From: Streptomyces sp. JJ66
GTDB taxonomy: Bacteria > Actinomycetota > Actinomycetes > Streptomycetales > Streptomycetaceae
DNA: 52,554 bases
NCBI RefSeq assembly: GCF_019303495.1
Contig: NZ_JAEVFI010000022.1
Coordinates: 1 to 52,554, forward strand
Direction of reading: 5' to 3'
Both the position numbers and the translations under genes were made by a program. Below are positions 41,510-50,759 of this stretch, piece by piece. A model generated the notes under the pieces. It saw only the letters and a list, made by a program, of their open reading frames with translations, was not told where the DNA came from and ran no database searches. Position 1 is the first letter of the stretch. Every line of letters begins with the position of its first letter.

Positions 41510-44104
41510 GTGCCAGAACTCGTACTGGAACTGAACGGAAGGACCTGGACGCTCGACCCGTCCCGGTCGTACTCGCTGGGCCGGGACCCGCAGGGGGATC
41601 TGGTGCTGGACGACGCCCGCGTCTCGTGGCGGCACGCCACGCTGCGCTGGGGCGGACGCGCCTGGGTCCTGGAAGACCAGGGGAGCACCAACGGGACGTA
41701 CGCGCGGGGACAGCGCGTCCAGCAGCTGGACATCGGCCCCGGCACCGTACTCCATCTGGGTAACGCCACCGACGGCCCGCGGCTGACGTTCACCGGACCG
41801 CCCGCGCTGGCCCAGCAGGCGGCCCCGCAGGCCACACCCCAGCACCAGCAGGGCGCGCCCGCGAGCTGGAACCAGCCCGCCGCCGCCCCGCCGTCCGCCA
41901 GCCCGCACCCCGCCGCGCCGCACCAGCAGCCGCAGCCGCAGTACGCGCAGCAGGGCCACTGGCAGCACGCCCCGCAGCACCAGCAGGCGGCGGCCGTCCC
42001 CGCCCAGCACGCCGGTCAGCCCCCGTACGCGGGCCAGCCCCCGCACAGCGGTGCGCCCGCGCAGGCCGGGGGCGGCGGGGGCACGGGCGGCGCGGACCGC
42101 AGCCCGACGACGTTCCACCAGCTCTCCCTCGGCCGCGTGATGCGCATCGGCCGTGCCCTGGAGAACGAACTGGTCGTCTCCGACCTCCAGGTCTCCCGGC
42201 ACCACGCGGAATTCCTCGCGGGCCCGGACGGCCTGTTCGAGATCCACGACCTCGGCAGCCACAACGGCACCTACGTCAACGGGCGGCCGCTGCCGAAGAA
42301 CGGGCGGCACCGGATCGGCCCCGGCGACACCGTCGCCGTCGGCCACTCCACGTTCCGCCTGGTCGGCGACCGGCTGGAGGAGTTCGTCGACACCGGCGAG
42401 GTCTCCTTCGCCGCGCGGCACCTCACCGTGCAGGTCGATGGCGGCAAGACGATCCTCAACGACGTCTCCTTCGGCGTCCCGGAGAAGTCACTCATCGCCG
42501 TCATCGGGCCGTCCGGCTCCGGGAAATCGACGCTGCTGAAGGCACTCACCGGCTACCGCCCCGCCAACCACGGCGAGGTGCTGTACGACAACCGCGACCT
42601 CTACACCCACTTCGCCGAGCTGCGGCACCGCATCGGGCTCGTCCCGCAGGATGACATCCTGCACACCGCGCTGCCGGTGCGCACCGCCCTGCGCTACGCG
42701 GCCAAGCTGCGCTTCCCCGGCGACGTGGCCGAGGCCGAGCGCAACGCCCGGGTGGAGGAGGTCCTTGCCGAGCTGAAGCTCGACATCCACGCGGACAAAC
42801 GGATCACCGCACTCTCCGGCGGCCAGCGCAAGCGCGTCTCGGTCGCCCTGGAGCTGCTGACCAAGCCGTCGCTGATCTTCCTGGACGAGCCCACCTCCGG
42901 CCTCGACCCGGGCATGGACCGCGACGTCATGCAGCTGCTGCGCGGCCTGGCCGACGACGGCCGCACCGTGCTTGTTGTCACCCACTCGGTCGCCGAACTT
43001 CAGCTGTGCGACAAGCTGCTCGTCATGGCGCCCGGGGGCGGCGTCGCCTACTTCGGCCCGCCCGAGGAAGCGCTGAACTTCTTCGGCTACGACTCCTGGG
43101 CGGACGTCTTCTCCGCCTTCGAGAACTACCGTGACTACGACTGGATGGGCCGCTGGCGCGGCTCCCAGCACTACCAGCTCTACGCCGCCGACATCGACGC
43201 CGTCGCCCCGCAGCCGGTCCGGATGGACTGGCACCAGCAGCAGCAACGGCTGCGGAAGCCGCAGAGCTGGGGCTCGCAGCTGTGGACGCTCATGCGCCGC
43301 TACGCCTCCGTCATCGCCTCCGACCGGGGCTTCATGCTGCTGATGCTCGCCCTCCCGGCCGTCCTCGGCGTCGTCAGCATCGTCATCCCCTCCGACCACG
43401 GGCTGGGCTACGGCCCCGAAGGCAGCGGCCGCACCAACCGCGACGCCAGCATGATCATGCTGATCCTGGTCATCGGCATGTGTTTCTCGGCCGCGGCCAA
43501 CTCCGTCCGGGAGCTGATCAAGGAACGCGTCATCTACGAGCGGGAACGCGCCACCGGCCTGTCCCGCTCGGCCTACCTGATGTCGAAGGTGATCGTCCTC
43601 GGCCTCATCACCGCCCTCCAGGGCGTGATCATCTGCCTCGTCGGCTTCCTGCCGCGCGCGATGCCCGCCGAGGGCGTCCTGTTCACCGGCTCGCCGGGCG
43701 TGGAGATGACCCTCGTCGTCATCGGCCTGGGCCTGGCCTCGATGATGTTCGGCCTCGTCATCTCCTCACTGGTCAAGACGTCCGAGAAGACGATGCCGCT
43801 GCTGGTGATGTTCACCATCGTCCAGGTCGTGTTCACCGGCGTGGTCTTCCAGATCCACGGCACCGCGGGCATCGAACAGCTGGCCTGGCTGATGCCCGCG
43901 CGGTGGACGATCGCGGGCATGGGCAACACCGCCGACCTCAACGTCCTGGTGCCCTGGGAACCGGGCAACCCCGACCCGCTGTGGGACCACGAGCTGAGCC
44001 AGTGGCTGGTCAGCATGGGCGTCCTGCTCACCATGGCCGTGCTGTGCGGCGTGGCCGTCGCCCGCCTGCTGCGCCGCCACGAACCGGAGGTCATGCGCAA
44101 GTAG
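41510..44104 (+). CDS. ABC exporter with two FHA domains (Rv1747-like)
   Basis: This is an 864-residue fusion. FHA1 lies at about residues 15-85 (YSLGRDPQGDLVLDDARVSW, STNGTYARG). A Gln/Ala/Pro/His-rich disordered linker follows (100-205), then FHA2 (210-290; RIGRALENELVVSDLQVSRH, SHNGTYVNG). The ABC ATPase is at 320-545 (Walker A GPSGSGKST near 334, LSGGQRKR, FLDEPTSGLD). An ABC2-type membrane domain starts near 600 with six helices. FHA domains bind phosphothreonine, so Ser/Thr kinases probably control export; the mycobacterial homologue Rv1747 is a PknF substrate. The GTG at 41510 gives the family N terminus VPELVLELNG. The exported substrate is unknown. Confidence 0.93.
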   Translation: MPELVLELNGRTWTLDPSRSYSLGRDPQGDLVLDDARVSWRHATLRWGGRAWVLEDQGSTNGTYARGQRVQQLDIGPGTVLHLGNATDGPRLTFTGPPALAQQAAPQATPQHQQGAPASWNQPAAAPPSASPHPAAPHQQPQPQYAQQGHWQHAPQHQQAAAVPAQHAGQPPYAGQPPHSGAPAQAGGGGGTGGADRSPTTFHQLSLGRVMRIGRALENELVVSDLQVSRHHAEFLAGPDGLFEIHDLGSHNGTYVNGRPLPKNGRHRIGPGDTVAVGHSTFRLVGDRLEEFVDTGEVSFAARHLTVQVDGGKTILNDVSFGVPEKSLIAVIGPSGSGKSTLLKALTGYRPANHGEVLYDNRDLYTHFAELRHRIGLVPQDDILHTALPVRTALRYAAKLRFPGDVAEAERNARVEEVLAELKLDIHADKRITALSGGQRKRVSVALELLTKPSLIFLDEPTSGLDPGMDRDVMQLLRGLADDGRTVLVVTHSVAELQLCDKLLVMAPGGGVAYFGPPEEALNFFGYDSWADVFSAFENYRDYDWMGRWRGSQHYQLYAADIDAVAPQPVRMDWHQQQQRLRKPQSWGSQLWTLMRRYASVIASDRGFMLLMLALPAVLGVVSIVIPSDHGLGYGPEGSGRTNRDASMIMLILVIGMCFSAAANSVRELIKERVIYERERATGLSRSAYLMSKVIVLGLITALQGVIICLVGFLPRAMPAEGVLFTGSPGVEMTLVVIGLGLASMMFGLVISSLVKTSEKTMPLLVMFTIVQVVFTGVVFQIHGTAGIEQLAWLMPARWTIAGMGNTADLNVLVPWEPGNPDPLWDHELSQWLVSMGVLLTMAVLCGVAVARLLRRHEPEVMRK

Positions 44105-44204
44105 GCGGCTTCGCACCGGCGGGCGCTCCCGGCACCCCGGGCAGCGCCCGCCCCGGCGCTACCGCGTGCGCGGGGTGCGGCCCGCCCGGCGTACGGTAAG
44201 ACGC

Positions 44205-45341
44205 ATGATCCGCACCGGGCTCGCCGCCGTCAGCGCGGCCCTGCTCGCCATGAACCGGCAGCTGGAAGCCCGCGAGGTCCTCCAGACGATCGTGCACTCC
44301 GCCCGCGAACTGCTCGACGCCGAGTACGCGGCCCTCGGCGTCCCCGACGACCGTGGCGGCTTCGCCCAGTTCGTCGTCGCCGGCGTCAGCGAGCAGCAGT
44401 GGAAGGCCATCGGCCCGCTGCCCCGGCAGCACGGCGTCCTCGCCGCGATGCTGGACGACGCCACCCCGCAGCGCCTGGCCGACGTGCGGCACGACCCGCG
44501 CTTCGAGGGCTGGCCCGAGGCCCACCCCGAGCTAGTGGACTTCCTCGGCATGCCGGTGGCCGACGGCGACGAGATCCTGGGCGCCCTCTTCCTCGCCAAC
44601 AAGCGCACGGCCCACCCCGGCGGCGGCTGCGGCTTCACCCAGGAGGACGAGGACCTGCTGCGCCTGCTCGCCGAGCACGCGGCCCTAGCGCTGACCAACG
44701 CCCGCCTCTACGAACGCGCCCGGGAACTGACGATCGCCGAAGAGCGCGCCCGCATCGCCCACGACCTGCACGACGCCGTCGCGCAGAAACTGTTCTCCCT
44801 GCGCCTGACCGCCCAGGCGGCCACCGCCCTCGTGGACCGCGACCCGCCGCGCGCCAAGGAGGAACTGCGCCAGATCGCCACGCTGGCCGCCGACGCCGCC
44901 GACGAGCTGCGCGCCGCCGTCGTCGAGCTGCGCCCCGCCGGGCTGGAGGACGACGGCCTCGTCGCCACCCTGCGCACCCAGACCCAGGTGCTGGACCGCG
45001 CCCACACCGCCGCCGTGAGCTTCGAGACAGCCGGTGTCCGGGCGCTGCCCGCCACCCAGGAAGCGGCCCTGTACCGGGTGGCGCAGGAGGCGTTGCACAA
45101 CGCGCTGCGCCACTCCGGCGCCGCCCGCGTCCGCGTCGCCCTGGGCCGGGACGGACGCGGCGTCATCCTGCGCGTCACCGATGACGGACGCGGCTTCGAC
45201 CCCACCGCCGTCCGCCGCGCCGGACGCCACCTGGGCCTGGTCTCCATGCGGGACCGCGCCGGTTCCGTCGGCGGCCACCTCACCGTCCGCTCCGCGCCCG
45301 GCCAGGGCACCGAGATCACCATGGAGGTGCCCGGTGAGTGA
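44205..45341 (+). CDS. GAF-domain sensor histidine kinase (NarX/DevS-like)
   Basis: This 378-residue soluble kinase has a GAF domain at residues 15-165 (including GFAQFVVAGVS, FLGMPVADGDEILGALFLAN). The HisKA_3 dimer helix carries the phospho-His in ARIAHDLHDAVAQKLFSLRL. The HATPase domain has N box EALHNALRHS and G box TDDGRGFD plus GLVSMRDRA. No membrane helix is seen, so it senses a cytoplasmic signal; the GAF domain is similar to heme- or redox-sensing DevS modules. The ATG at 44205 was preferred to 44166. The stop overlaps the response regulator by 8 bp. Confidence 0.92.
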   Translation: MIRTGLAAVSAALLAMNRQLEAREVLQTIVHSARELLDAEYAALGVPDDRGGFAQFVVAGVSEQQWKAIGPLPRQHGVLAAMLDDATPQRLADVRHDPRFEGWPEAHPELVDFLGMPVADGDEILGALFLANKRTAHPGGGCGFTQEDEDLLRLLAEHAALALTNARLYERARELTIAEERARIAHDLHDAVAQKLFSLRLTAQAATALVDRDPPRAKEELRQIATLAADAADELRAAVVELRPAGLEDDGLVATLRTQTQVLDRAHTAAVSFETAGVRALPATQEAALYRVAQEALHNALRHSGAARVRVALGRDGRGVILRVTDDGRGFDPTAVRRAGRHLGLVSMRDRAGSVGGHLTVRSAPGQGTEITMEVPGE

Positions 45342-45975
45342 CCGCATCCGGGTCCTGCTCGTCGATGACCACCAGGTGGTCCGCCGGGGGCTGCGCACGT
45401 TTTTGGAGGTGCTGGACGACATCGAGGTCACCGGCGAGGCCGGGGACGGCGCCGAGGGCGTCGAACTGGCCCAGCGGCTCACCCCCGACGTGATCCTCCT
45501 CGACGTCAAGATGCCCGGCGCCGACGGCATCGAGGCCCTGCGCCGCCTGAAGGAACTCCAGCACCCCGCCCGGGTCCTCGTCGTCACCAGCTTCACCGAA
45601 CAGCGCACCGCCGTCCCCGCCCTGCGCGCGGGCGCCGCCGGGTGCCTCTACAAGGACATCGACCCCGACGCCCTCGCCGACGCCATCCGCTCCGTGCACG
45701 CCGGTCACGTCCTCCTCGACCCCACGGTGGCCGGGGCGCTGCTCACCGAGGAGGGCCGGGCCCCAGGAGCGGCTCGTAGCGCGGGCCTGACCGAACGGGA
45801 ACGCGAGGTGCTCGGCCTGATCGCGGACGGCCGCTCCAACCGCGAGATCGCCCGCGCACTCGTGCTGTCAGAGAAGACCGTCAAGACGCACGTGTCGAAC
45901 ATCCTCATGAAGCTGGACCTCGCCGACCGCACCCAGGCCGCCCTGTGGGCCGTCCGCCACGGCCTCACGCCGTGA
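45334..45975 (+). CDS. NarL/FixJ-family response regulator
   Basis: This 213-residue regulator is the cognate partner of the GAF kinase encoded by the overlapping upstream gene. Receiver domain: VLLVDDHQVVRRG (acidic pocket), phosphoacceptor Asp in VILLDVKMPGADG, Thr/Ser in VVTSFTEQ and Lys in CLYKDIDP. The C-terminal LuxR-type HTH has GLTEREREVLGLIADGRSNR and EKTVKTHVSNILMKL. The start is GTG 45334 within the last codons of the kinase. A chaplin gene lies downstream; regulation of it by this pair is possible but unproven. Confidence 0.94.
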   Translation: MSDRIRVLLVDDHQVVRRGLRTFLEVLDDIEVTGEAGDGAEGVELAQRLTPDVILLDVKMPGADGIEALRRLKELQHPARVLVVTSFTEQRTAVPALRAGAAGCLYKDIDPDALADAIRSVHAGHVLLDPTVAGALLTEEGRAPGAARSAGLTEREREVLGLIADGRSNREIARALVLSEKTVKTHVSNILMKLDLADRTQAALWAVRHGLTP

Positions 45976-46231
45976 CCCGGGGCCCAGCCTGGCGCCCGCA
46001 CGGCCCCTGAACAGGTGGTTCTCCGGCACCGGCCCGGCGCTCCGGCGGGGAACTCTTTCGGGGGACCCCCGTCGCCCGGCGAGCACAACTGCTCCGAACG
46101 AGCGACGTGAGGGTCGCCCCCGTGTCGCCGCCCGACCCGGCGCGTTGCTCAGCGTGCGGCTCAGGCCGCGGGGCCCGCGTGCCAAGCGACGCGGCGGGCC
46201 GACACACCCCGAGCAGTTCCAGGAGAAACAC

Positions 46232-46471
46232 ATGCACGCAGGCAAGAAGGTCGCCGTCGTCCTCGCCACCGCGGGGGCCGCTGTGGGCACCATCGCCGGC
46301 ACTGCCGTCGCCGACGCGGACGCCGACGGCGCTGCGGTCAACTCGCCCGGTGTCATCTCGGGCAACGTGATCCAGGTTCCGCTGCACATCCCGATCAACT
46401 TCTGCGGGAACTCGGTCAACGTCATCGGCGTGCTCAACCCCACCTTCGGGAACGTCTGCATCAACGACTGA
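46232..46471 (+). CDS. chpE: Short chaplin (ChpE-like)
   Basis: Chaplins are hydrophobic amyloid-forming proteins that coat aerial hyphae and spores. This 79-residue precursor has a signal peptide (MHAGKKVAVVLATAGAAVGT, cleavage near AVADADA). A single chaplin domain follows (NSPGVISGNVIQVPLHIPIN, then FCGNSVNVIGVLNPTFGNVC), with the two conserved Cys at 58 and 76. There is no LPXTG sorting signal, so it belongs to the short secreted class. CAGGAG precedes the ATG. The genomic neighbourhood matches chpE of S. coelicolor (SCO1800) as I remember it. Confidence 0.9.
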   Translation: MHAGKKVAVVLATAGAAVGTIAGTAVADADADGAAVNSPGVISGNVIQVPLHIPINFCGNSVNVIGVLNPTFGNVCIND

Positions 46472-46561
46472 CGCCGGACCCGACCCTCGCGGGCCGCCGC
46501 CGACTTCCGGCGGCGGCCCGCAGCGCGTTCCGCGCACCCGCACCCGCCGGAGCGGCACGCC

Positions 46562-47350
46562 TCACGCGCCGCGCCGCTCGCGTTCCTCCGCGTACGCGTT
46601 GTACGCCGCCACCTGCGCCCGGCGCGCCATCCGCGCCACCGGACGCAGCAGCTCCGCCCGGGCCGCCTGCTGCCCGGCGCTGACCGCCGCGCCCGGCTCC
46701 GTGGCCTGTGCGATGCCCACCAGCGCGTCCACCCGCTGGGCCAGCTCCAACACCCGTACCGCGCGCGGCGGATAGCCCGGCGCCAGCAGCTGCCGTCCGG
46801 CCTCCGCCCGAGCCTGGTACGCCGCCAGCGCGGCCTGTGCCACCGGACCGGAGCCCGCGACGTCCAGCCGGGTCAGTGCCCCCGTCGCCTCCCGCAACGC
46901 CTGCTGCAACTCGCGCTCCGCCTCACCCAGCGACGGCACATCCGCCGGCGGCCCCTCCCGCACCGGGTGGCAGCGCCACACCACCTCCACGTGCGTGTCC
47001 CCCGCCGGACCGGCCTCCGTGACCTCCGGCACCAGCCCCAGCGCCGCCCCCGACACCACCACCGCCTCACCGGCCTCCAGCGCCACCGCGTTGAACTCCG
47101 GCGGACCGCTCAGCCCCAGCGGATGCCCCGGCACCGGCAGCGCCACCCGCAGCCCCACCGCGCCCAAGGCCCGCAGCCGCCCCAGCGCCAGCGTCAACCC
47201 CACCGCATCCGGCTCTCCGGATATGCCCGCTACCCGGTGCACGGCGTCCTGCGCGACGATGCGCGGTGCCGCGTCGTCCGGCGCCACCGCACCCGCCAGC
47301 AGCGCGTTCCCCCAGGCGGCCAACCGCCCCGACCGTGGTTCTTCCAGCAT
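46562..47350 (-). CDS. Conserved hypothetical protein, 262 aa
   Basis: This Ala/Leu/Val-rich protein has no transmembrane segments. The N-terminal half looks alpha/beta (LEEPRSGRLAAWGNALLAGA; VGLRVALPVPGHPLGLSGPP), including a Pro/Gly turn motif PGHPLGLSGPPEFN. The C-terminal half is helical with a basic end (RMARRAQVAAYNAYAEERER). I recall this protein upstream of the ABC ATPase gene in other Streptomyces, but no family function comes to mind. It is divergent from that ATPase with a 128-bp spacer. Confidence 0.85.
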   Translation of the reverse strand: MLEEPRSGRLAAWGNALLAGAVAPDDAAPRIVAQDAVHRVAGISGEPDAVGLTLALGRLRALGAVGLRVALPVPGHPLGLSGPPEFNAVALEAGEAVVVSGAALGLVPEVTEAGPAGDTHVEVVWRCHPVREGPPADVPSLGEAERELQQALREATGALTRLDVAGSGPVAQAALAAYQARAEAGRQLLAPGYPPRAVRVLELAQRVDALVGIAQATEPGAAVSAGQQAARAELLRPVARMARRAQVAAYNAYAEERERRGA

Positions 47351-47478
47351 CCCTCCAGCCTAGGACCCGGCGCGCACCAGCCTGGCCGCCGCCAGCGGCG
47401 GCACGTGGCGTAGGTTTTCCCTGGGGACTGTGCCCACCGGCACGGGCGAAAGCGACTGTAATGGGAGACAACGCGCTC

Positions 47479-48270
47479 ATGAGCGATGTACTGGAGCTGG
47501 TGGACGTATCCGTGGTCCGCGACGGTCGGGCTCTGGTGGACGACGTCTCCTGGTCGGTCAAGGAGGGCGAGCGCTGGATCATCCTCGGCCCCAACGGCGC
47601 GGGCAAGACCACCCTGTTGAACCTCGCCTCGACCTACCTGTTCCCCACCGCGGGCCACGCCACCATCCTCGGGGACCGCCTCGGCGCCGTGGACGTCTTC
47701 GAACTGCGCCCCCGCATCGGCGTCTCCAGCAGCGGACTCGCCGACAAGCTGCCCCCCGGCCAGACCGTGCTCCAGACCGTGCTGACCGCCGCCTACGGCA
47801 TGACCGCCGGCTGGCAGGAGCACTATGAAGCCGTGGACGAGGACCGGGCCCGCGCCTTCCTCGACCGGCTGGGCATGAACGACTACCTGCACCGACAGTT
47901 CGGCACCCTCTCCGAGGGCGAGCGCAAGCGCACCCAGATCGCCCGCTCGATGATGGCCGACCCCGAACTACTGCTCCTGGACGAACCCGCCGCCGGACTC
48001 GACCTCGGAGGCCGCGAGGACCTCGTGCGGCGCCTCGGCCGCCTCGCCCGCGACCCCTACGCACCGTCCATGATCATGGTCACCCACCACGTCGAGGAGA
48101 TCCCGCCCGGCTTCACCCACGTGCTGATGGTCCGTCAGGGCAAGGTGCTCACCGCCGGCCCGCTGGAGATGGAGATGACCTCCGCCAACCTCTCGCGCTG
48201 TTTCGGCCTCCCGCTCGTCGTCGAGCACGTCGGCGACCGCTGGACGGCCAATGGCCTGCCGCTGAGCTGA
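47479..48270 (+). CDS. ABC transporter ATP-binding protein
   Basis: This 263-residue single-domain ATPase has Walker A GPNGAGKTTLL (near residue 36), a signature LSEGERKRTQIARSM with Glu in place of the usual second Gly, Walker B LLLLDEPAAGLD and H-loop MVTHHVEEIP. Its closest look-alikes are stand-alone ModF/YlmA-type ATPases, and no permease gene is adjacent. It may therefore pair with a distant permease or act elsewhere. The ATG at 47479 (MSDVLELVDV) matches family N termini; an upstream ATG at 47461 is possible. Confidence 0.88.
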   Translation: MSDVLELVDVSVVRDGRALVDDVSWSVKEGERWIILGPNGAGKTTLLNLASTYLFPTAGHATILGDRLGAVDVFELRPRIGVSSSGLADKLPPGQTVLQTVLTAAYGMTAGWQEHYEAVDEDRARAFLDRLGMNDYLHRQFGTLSEGERKRTQIARSMMADPELLLLDEPAAGLDLGGREDLVRRLGRLARDPYAPSMIMVTHHVEEIPPGFTHVLMVRQGKVLTAGPLEMEMTSANLSRCFGLPLVVEHVGDRWTANGLPLS

Positions 48271-48316
48271 GGTTGTGCCCTGTCCCGGAGCCTGGCCGGG
48301 CGCCTATGATGAGTAG

Positions 48317-48739
48317 GTGGACGCATGGGTGTGGTGGCTGATCGCCACCGTGGGGCTTTGCATTCCGCTCGTGCTCACCGCCATGCCCGAACTGGGCATG
48401 CTCGCGGTGGGCGCCGGAGCGGGCTCACTCGTCGCGGCGCTCGGGGGAGGGATCGTCGCGCAGGTCGTCGTCTTCGCCGTGGTCTCCACGGCACTGATCC
48501 TCGTCATCCAGCCCGTGGCCCGCCGCATGCGGGCCGAGCGCCCCGAACTGGCCAGCGGTGTCGATGCGATCAAGGGCCGCCAGGCCATCGTGCTCGAACG
48601 CGTCGATGGCAGCGGCGGCCGGGTCAAGATCGGCGGTGAGGTCTGGTCCGCCCGGGCGCTGGAGGCCGAGACCGCCTACGAGCCGGGTCACCGCGTTGAC
48701 GTGGTCGAAATCGACGGCGCCACCGCTGTCGTGATGTGA
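48317..48739 (+). CDS. NfeD family membrane protein
   Basis: This 140-residue protein, from GTG 48317, has two to three transmembrane helices (VWWLIATVGLCIPLVLTAM; MLAVGAGAGSLVAALGG; VVVFAVVSTALILVIQPV). A C-terminal OB-fold NfeD domain follows (IKGRQAIVLERVDGSGGRVK, GEVWSARA). NfeD proteins partner SPFH/stomatin proteins in membrane microdomains, and the next gene encodes one. Confidence 0.92.
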   Translation: MDAWVWWLIATVGLCIPLVLTAMPELGMLAVGAGAGSLVAALGGGIVAQVVVFAVVSTALILVIQPVARRMRAERPELASGVDAIKGRQAIVLERVDGSGGRVKIGGEVWSARALEAETAYEPGHRVDVVEIDGATAVVM

Positions 48740-48809
48740 TGCCGAGGACCGCCCGGCCGGTGGCTGCCGGCCAACTTCTCACGTCAGCAACTCACTCCAG
48801 GGGGACGCG

Positions 48810-49754
48810 ATGGACGCCGTCATCATCGTCCTGATCATTTTGGTGGTGCTGGTCTTCATCGCACTCATCAAGACGATTCAGGTCATTCCGCAGGCCAGCG
48901 CCGCCATCGTCGAGCGCTTCGGCCGCTACACGCGCACGCTCAACGCGGGCCTCAACATCGTCGTGCCGTTCATCGACACGGTCCGCAACCGCATCGACCT
49001 GCGCGAACAGGTCGTGCCCTTCCCGCCCCAGCCGGTGATCACCCAGGACAACCTGGTCGTGAACATCGACACCGTCATCTACTACCAGGTCACCGACGCG
49101 CGCGCCGCCACGTACGAGGTCTCCAGCTACATCCAGGCGATCGAACAGCTCACCGTCACCACGCTGCGCAACATCATCGGCGGCATGGACCTGGAGCGCA
49201 CCCTCACCTCCCGGGAGGAGATCAACGCCGCCCTGCGCGGCGTGCTGGACGAGGCCACCGGCAAGTGGGGCATCCGCGTCAACCGCGTGGAGCTGAAGGC
49301 CATCGAGCCGCCCACGTCCATCCAGGACTCGATGGAGAAGCAGATGCGCGCCGACCGCGACAAGCGCGCCGCCATCCTCCAGGCCGAAGGTGTCCGGCAG
49401 TCCGAGATCCTCCAGGCCGAGGGCCACAAGCAGTCCGAGATCCTGCGCGCCGAAGGTGACGCCAAGGCCGCCGCCCTGCGCGCCGAAGGCGAGGCCCAGG
49501 CCATCCGCACCGTCTTCGAGTCCATCCACGCCGGGGACCCGGACCAGAAGCTGCTGTCCTACCAGTACCTGCAAATGCTGCCGAAGATCGCCGAGGGCGA
49601 CGCGAACAAGCTGTGGATCGTGCCCAGCGAGATCGGCGACGCGCTCAAGGGCCTCGGCGGCGCGCTCGACAGCTTCAAGGGACACGGCAACAGTGCTACC
49701 GCGCCCAGCGTCCCCGCCCCCCAGCGCTCTCCGGAACGCCCCCCGATCGACTGA
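48810..49754 (+). CDS. SPFH/band 7 (stomatin-like, QmcA-type) protein
   Basis: This 314-residue protein has an N-terminal membrane helix (VIIVLIILVVLVFIALI), a band 7 domain (QASAAIVERFGRYTRTLNAG; VVPFIDTVRNRIDLREQVVP) and a helical Ala/Glu-rich repeat (AILQAEGVRQSEILQAEGHK, SEILRAEGDAKAAALRAEGE) forming a coiled coil. A C-terminal cap follows. These proteins form large cage-like oligomers around membrane partners. It lies 70 bp after the NfeD gene and probably works with it. A strong hairpin follows. Confidence 0.94.
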   Translation: MDAVIIVLIILVVLVFIALIKTIQVIPQASAAIVERFGRYTRTLNAGLNIVVPFIDTVRNRIDLREQVVPFPPQPVITQDNLVVNIDTVIYYQVTDARAATYEVSSYIQAIEQLTVTTLRNIIGGMDLERTLTSREEINAALRGVLDEATGKWGIRVNRVELKAIEPPTSIQDSMEKQMRADRDKRAAILQAEGVRQSEILQAEGHKQSEILRAEGDAKAAALRAEGEAQAIRTVFESIHAGDPDQKLLSYQYLQMLPKIAEGDANKLWIVPSEIGDALKGLGGALDSFKGHGNSATAPSVPAPQRSPERPPID

Positions 49755-50056
49755 CTCCGCAGCCCGGGCCGGGGCTCGTGCGCGGGGCGCGAAGTGGCCC
49801 CGCTCTGTCCGAAACCGGCAAGGCTGCCCCTGCACAGCTTGACCCTGTCCTGGCGCATCCCCCAGCAATACCGTTGGGGGATGCGCCAGAACGGGCTGAA
49901 CTCAGCGCTTCCGGCGGAGGAGATGCGGGAGCCGCAGCAGCGGGGCGCGGGGGTAGCCCCAGTTACTCGCCGGGGAAGGCGTGAGACCGGGAACCGCCTC
50001 ACGCGGCCGGAACCGCAAGCCACTCCGGCAGCGTGTCCCCGTCCCGGCTTCACGGC
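49755..50056. other. Intergenic region between SPFH and YbhB-like genes
   Basis: This 302-bp space separates convergent genes. It contains the 15-bp terminator hairpin at 49850-49889. Short open frames cross it but translate the hairpin itself and are not taken as genes. Confidence 0.6.
49850..49889. terminator. Terminator hairpin, 15-bp perfect stem
   Basis: CTGGCGCATCCCCCA (49850-49864) pairs with TGGGGGATGCGCCAG (49875-49889) around a 10-nt loop, about 95 bp after the SPFH gene stop. Confidence 0.8.
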
Positions 50057-50596
50057 TCAGCCTTCGGCTGGGACCTCGTACTCGCCGATGAGGTGCGCGC
50101 GTCCGATCGCCTTGAACCGCAGGTTGAAGCCGACGACGGCCGGAGTCGCCTCCGCGTCCGGCCCCAGCTTCTCCTCACCGACTGCGTACACGGTGAACAC
50201 GTACCGGTGCGGCCCGTCGCCGGGCGGCGGCGCGGCGCCACCGAACTCCTTGGCGCCGTAGTCGTTGCGCACCTGCACGGCGCCCTGCGGCAGCCCGGCG
50301 CCGTCCCCGCTGCCCGCACCGGCGGGAAGCTCGGTGACCGAGGCGGGGATGTCGAAGACCGTCCAGTGCCAGAAACCGCTGCCGGTCGGGGCGTCCGGAT
50401 CGAAGCAGGTCACCGCGAAACTCTTCGTGCCCTCCGGAAAGCCTTCCCAGCGCAGGTGCGGCGAGGCGTTGCCGCCGGACTGCACCTGGGCCGCGCCGAG
50501 TGGCTGCCCGTCGCTGACGTCGTCACTGACCACCGTGAAGGACGCCACCGGAGGATGGAAGTCGTGGGGGAGCGGGCGCCGCTTCTGCTCGGGCAC
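50057..50596 (-). CDS. YbhB/YbcL family (Raf kinase inhibitor/PEBP-like) protein
   Basis: This 179-residue protein has the bacterial PEBP fold. [40 protein letters not shown] and [17 protein letters not shown] contain the conserved ligand-pocket residues (DPDAP, HW, GPHRY). The start is GTG 50596 with GGAGG eight bases upstream. Small-molecule or anion binding is known for the fold; the physiological role in Streptomyces is unclear. Confidence 0.92.
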   Translation of the reverse strand: MPEQKRRPLPHDFHPPVASFTVVSDDVSDGQPLGAAQVQSGGNASPHLRWEGFPEGTKSFAVTCFDPDAPTGSGFWHWTVFDIPASVTELPAGAGSGDGAGLPQGAVQVRNDYGAKEFGGAAPPPGDGPHRYVFTVYAVGEEKLGPDAEATPAVVGFNLRFKAIGRAHLIGEYEVPAEG

Positions 50597-50729
50597 GTCA
50601 GAACCTCCTGTATCGCTGGCATGTGATCCACTGGCCAGCCTAACCAGAGGCGACACCCGAGGATGCGGCGACGGCCGCGGGACCTGCTGACCGCGGCCGC
50701 CGCCTTCTGGGATGCGCGCGCCACGCCCC

Positions 50730-50759
50730 TGTCCGTCCTGCTGATGTCCGTCCTGCTGA
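50730..50759. repeat. 15-bp perfect tandem repeat
   Basis: TGTCCGTCCTGCTGA occurs twice in direct succession (50730-50744, 50745-50759) in the spacer between spo0M and the YbhB-like gene. A 33-codon reading frame on the plus strand (50663-50764) would read through it. Confidence 0.8.

Noticed and set aside
49794..50261. 155-codon frame across the terminator after the SPFH gene
   Set aside because: Its apparent peptide is produced by the 15-bp hairpin arms and it then runs antisense through the YbhB-like gene.
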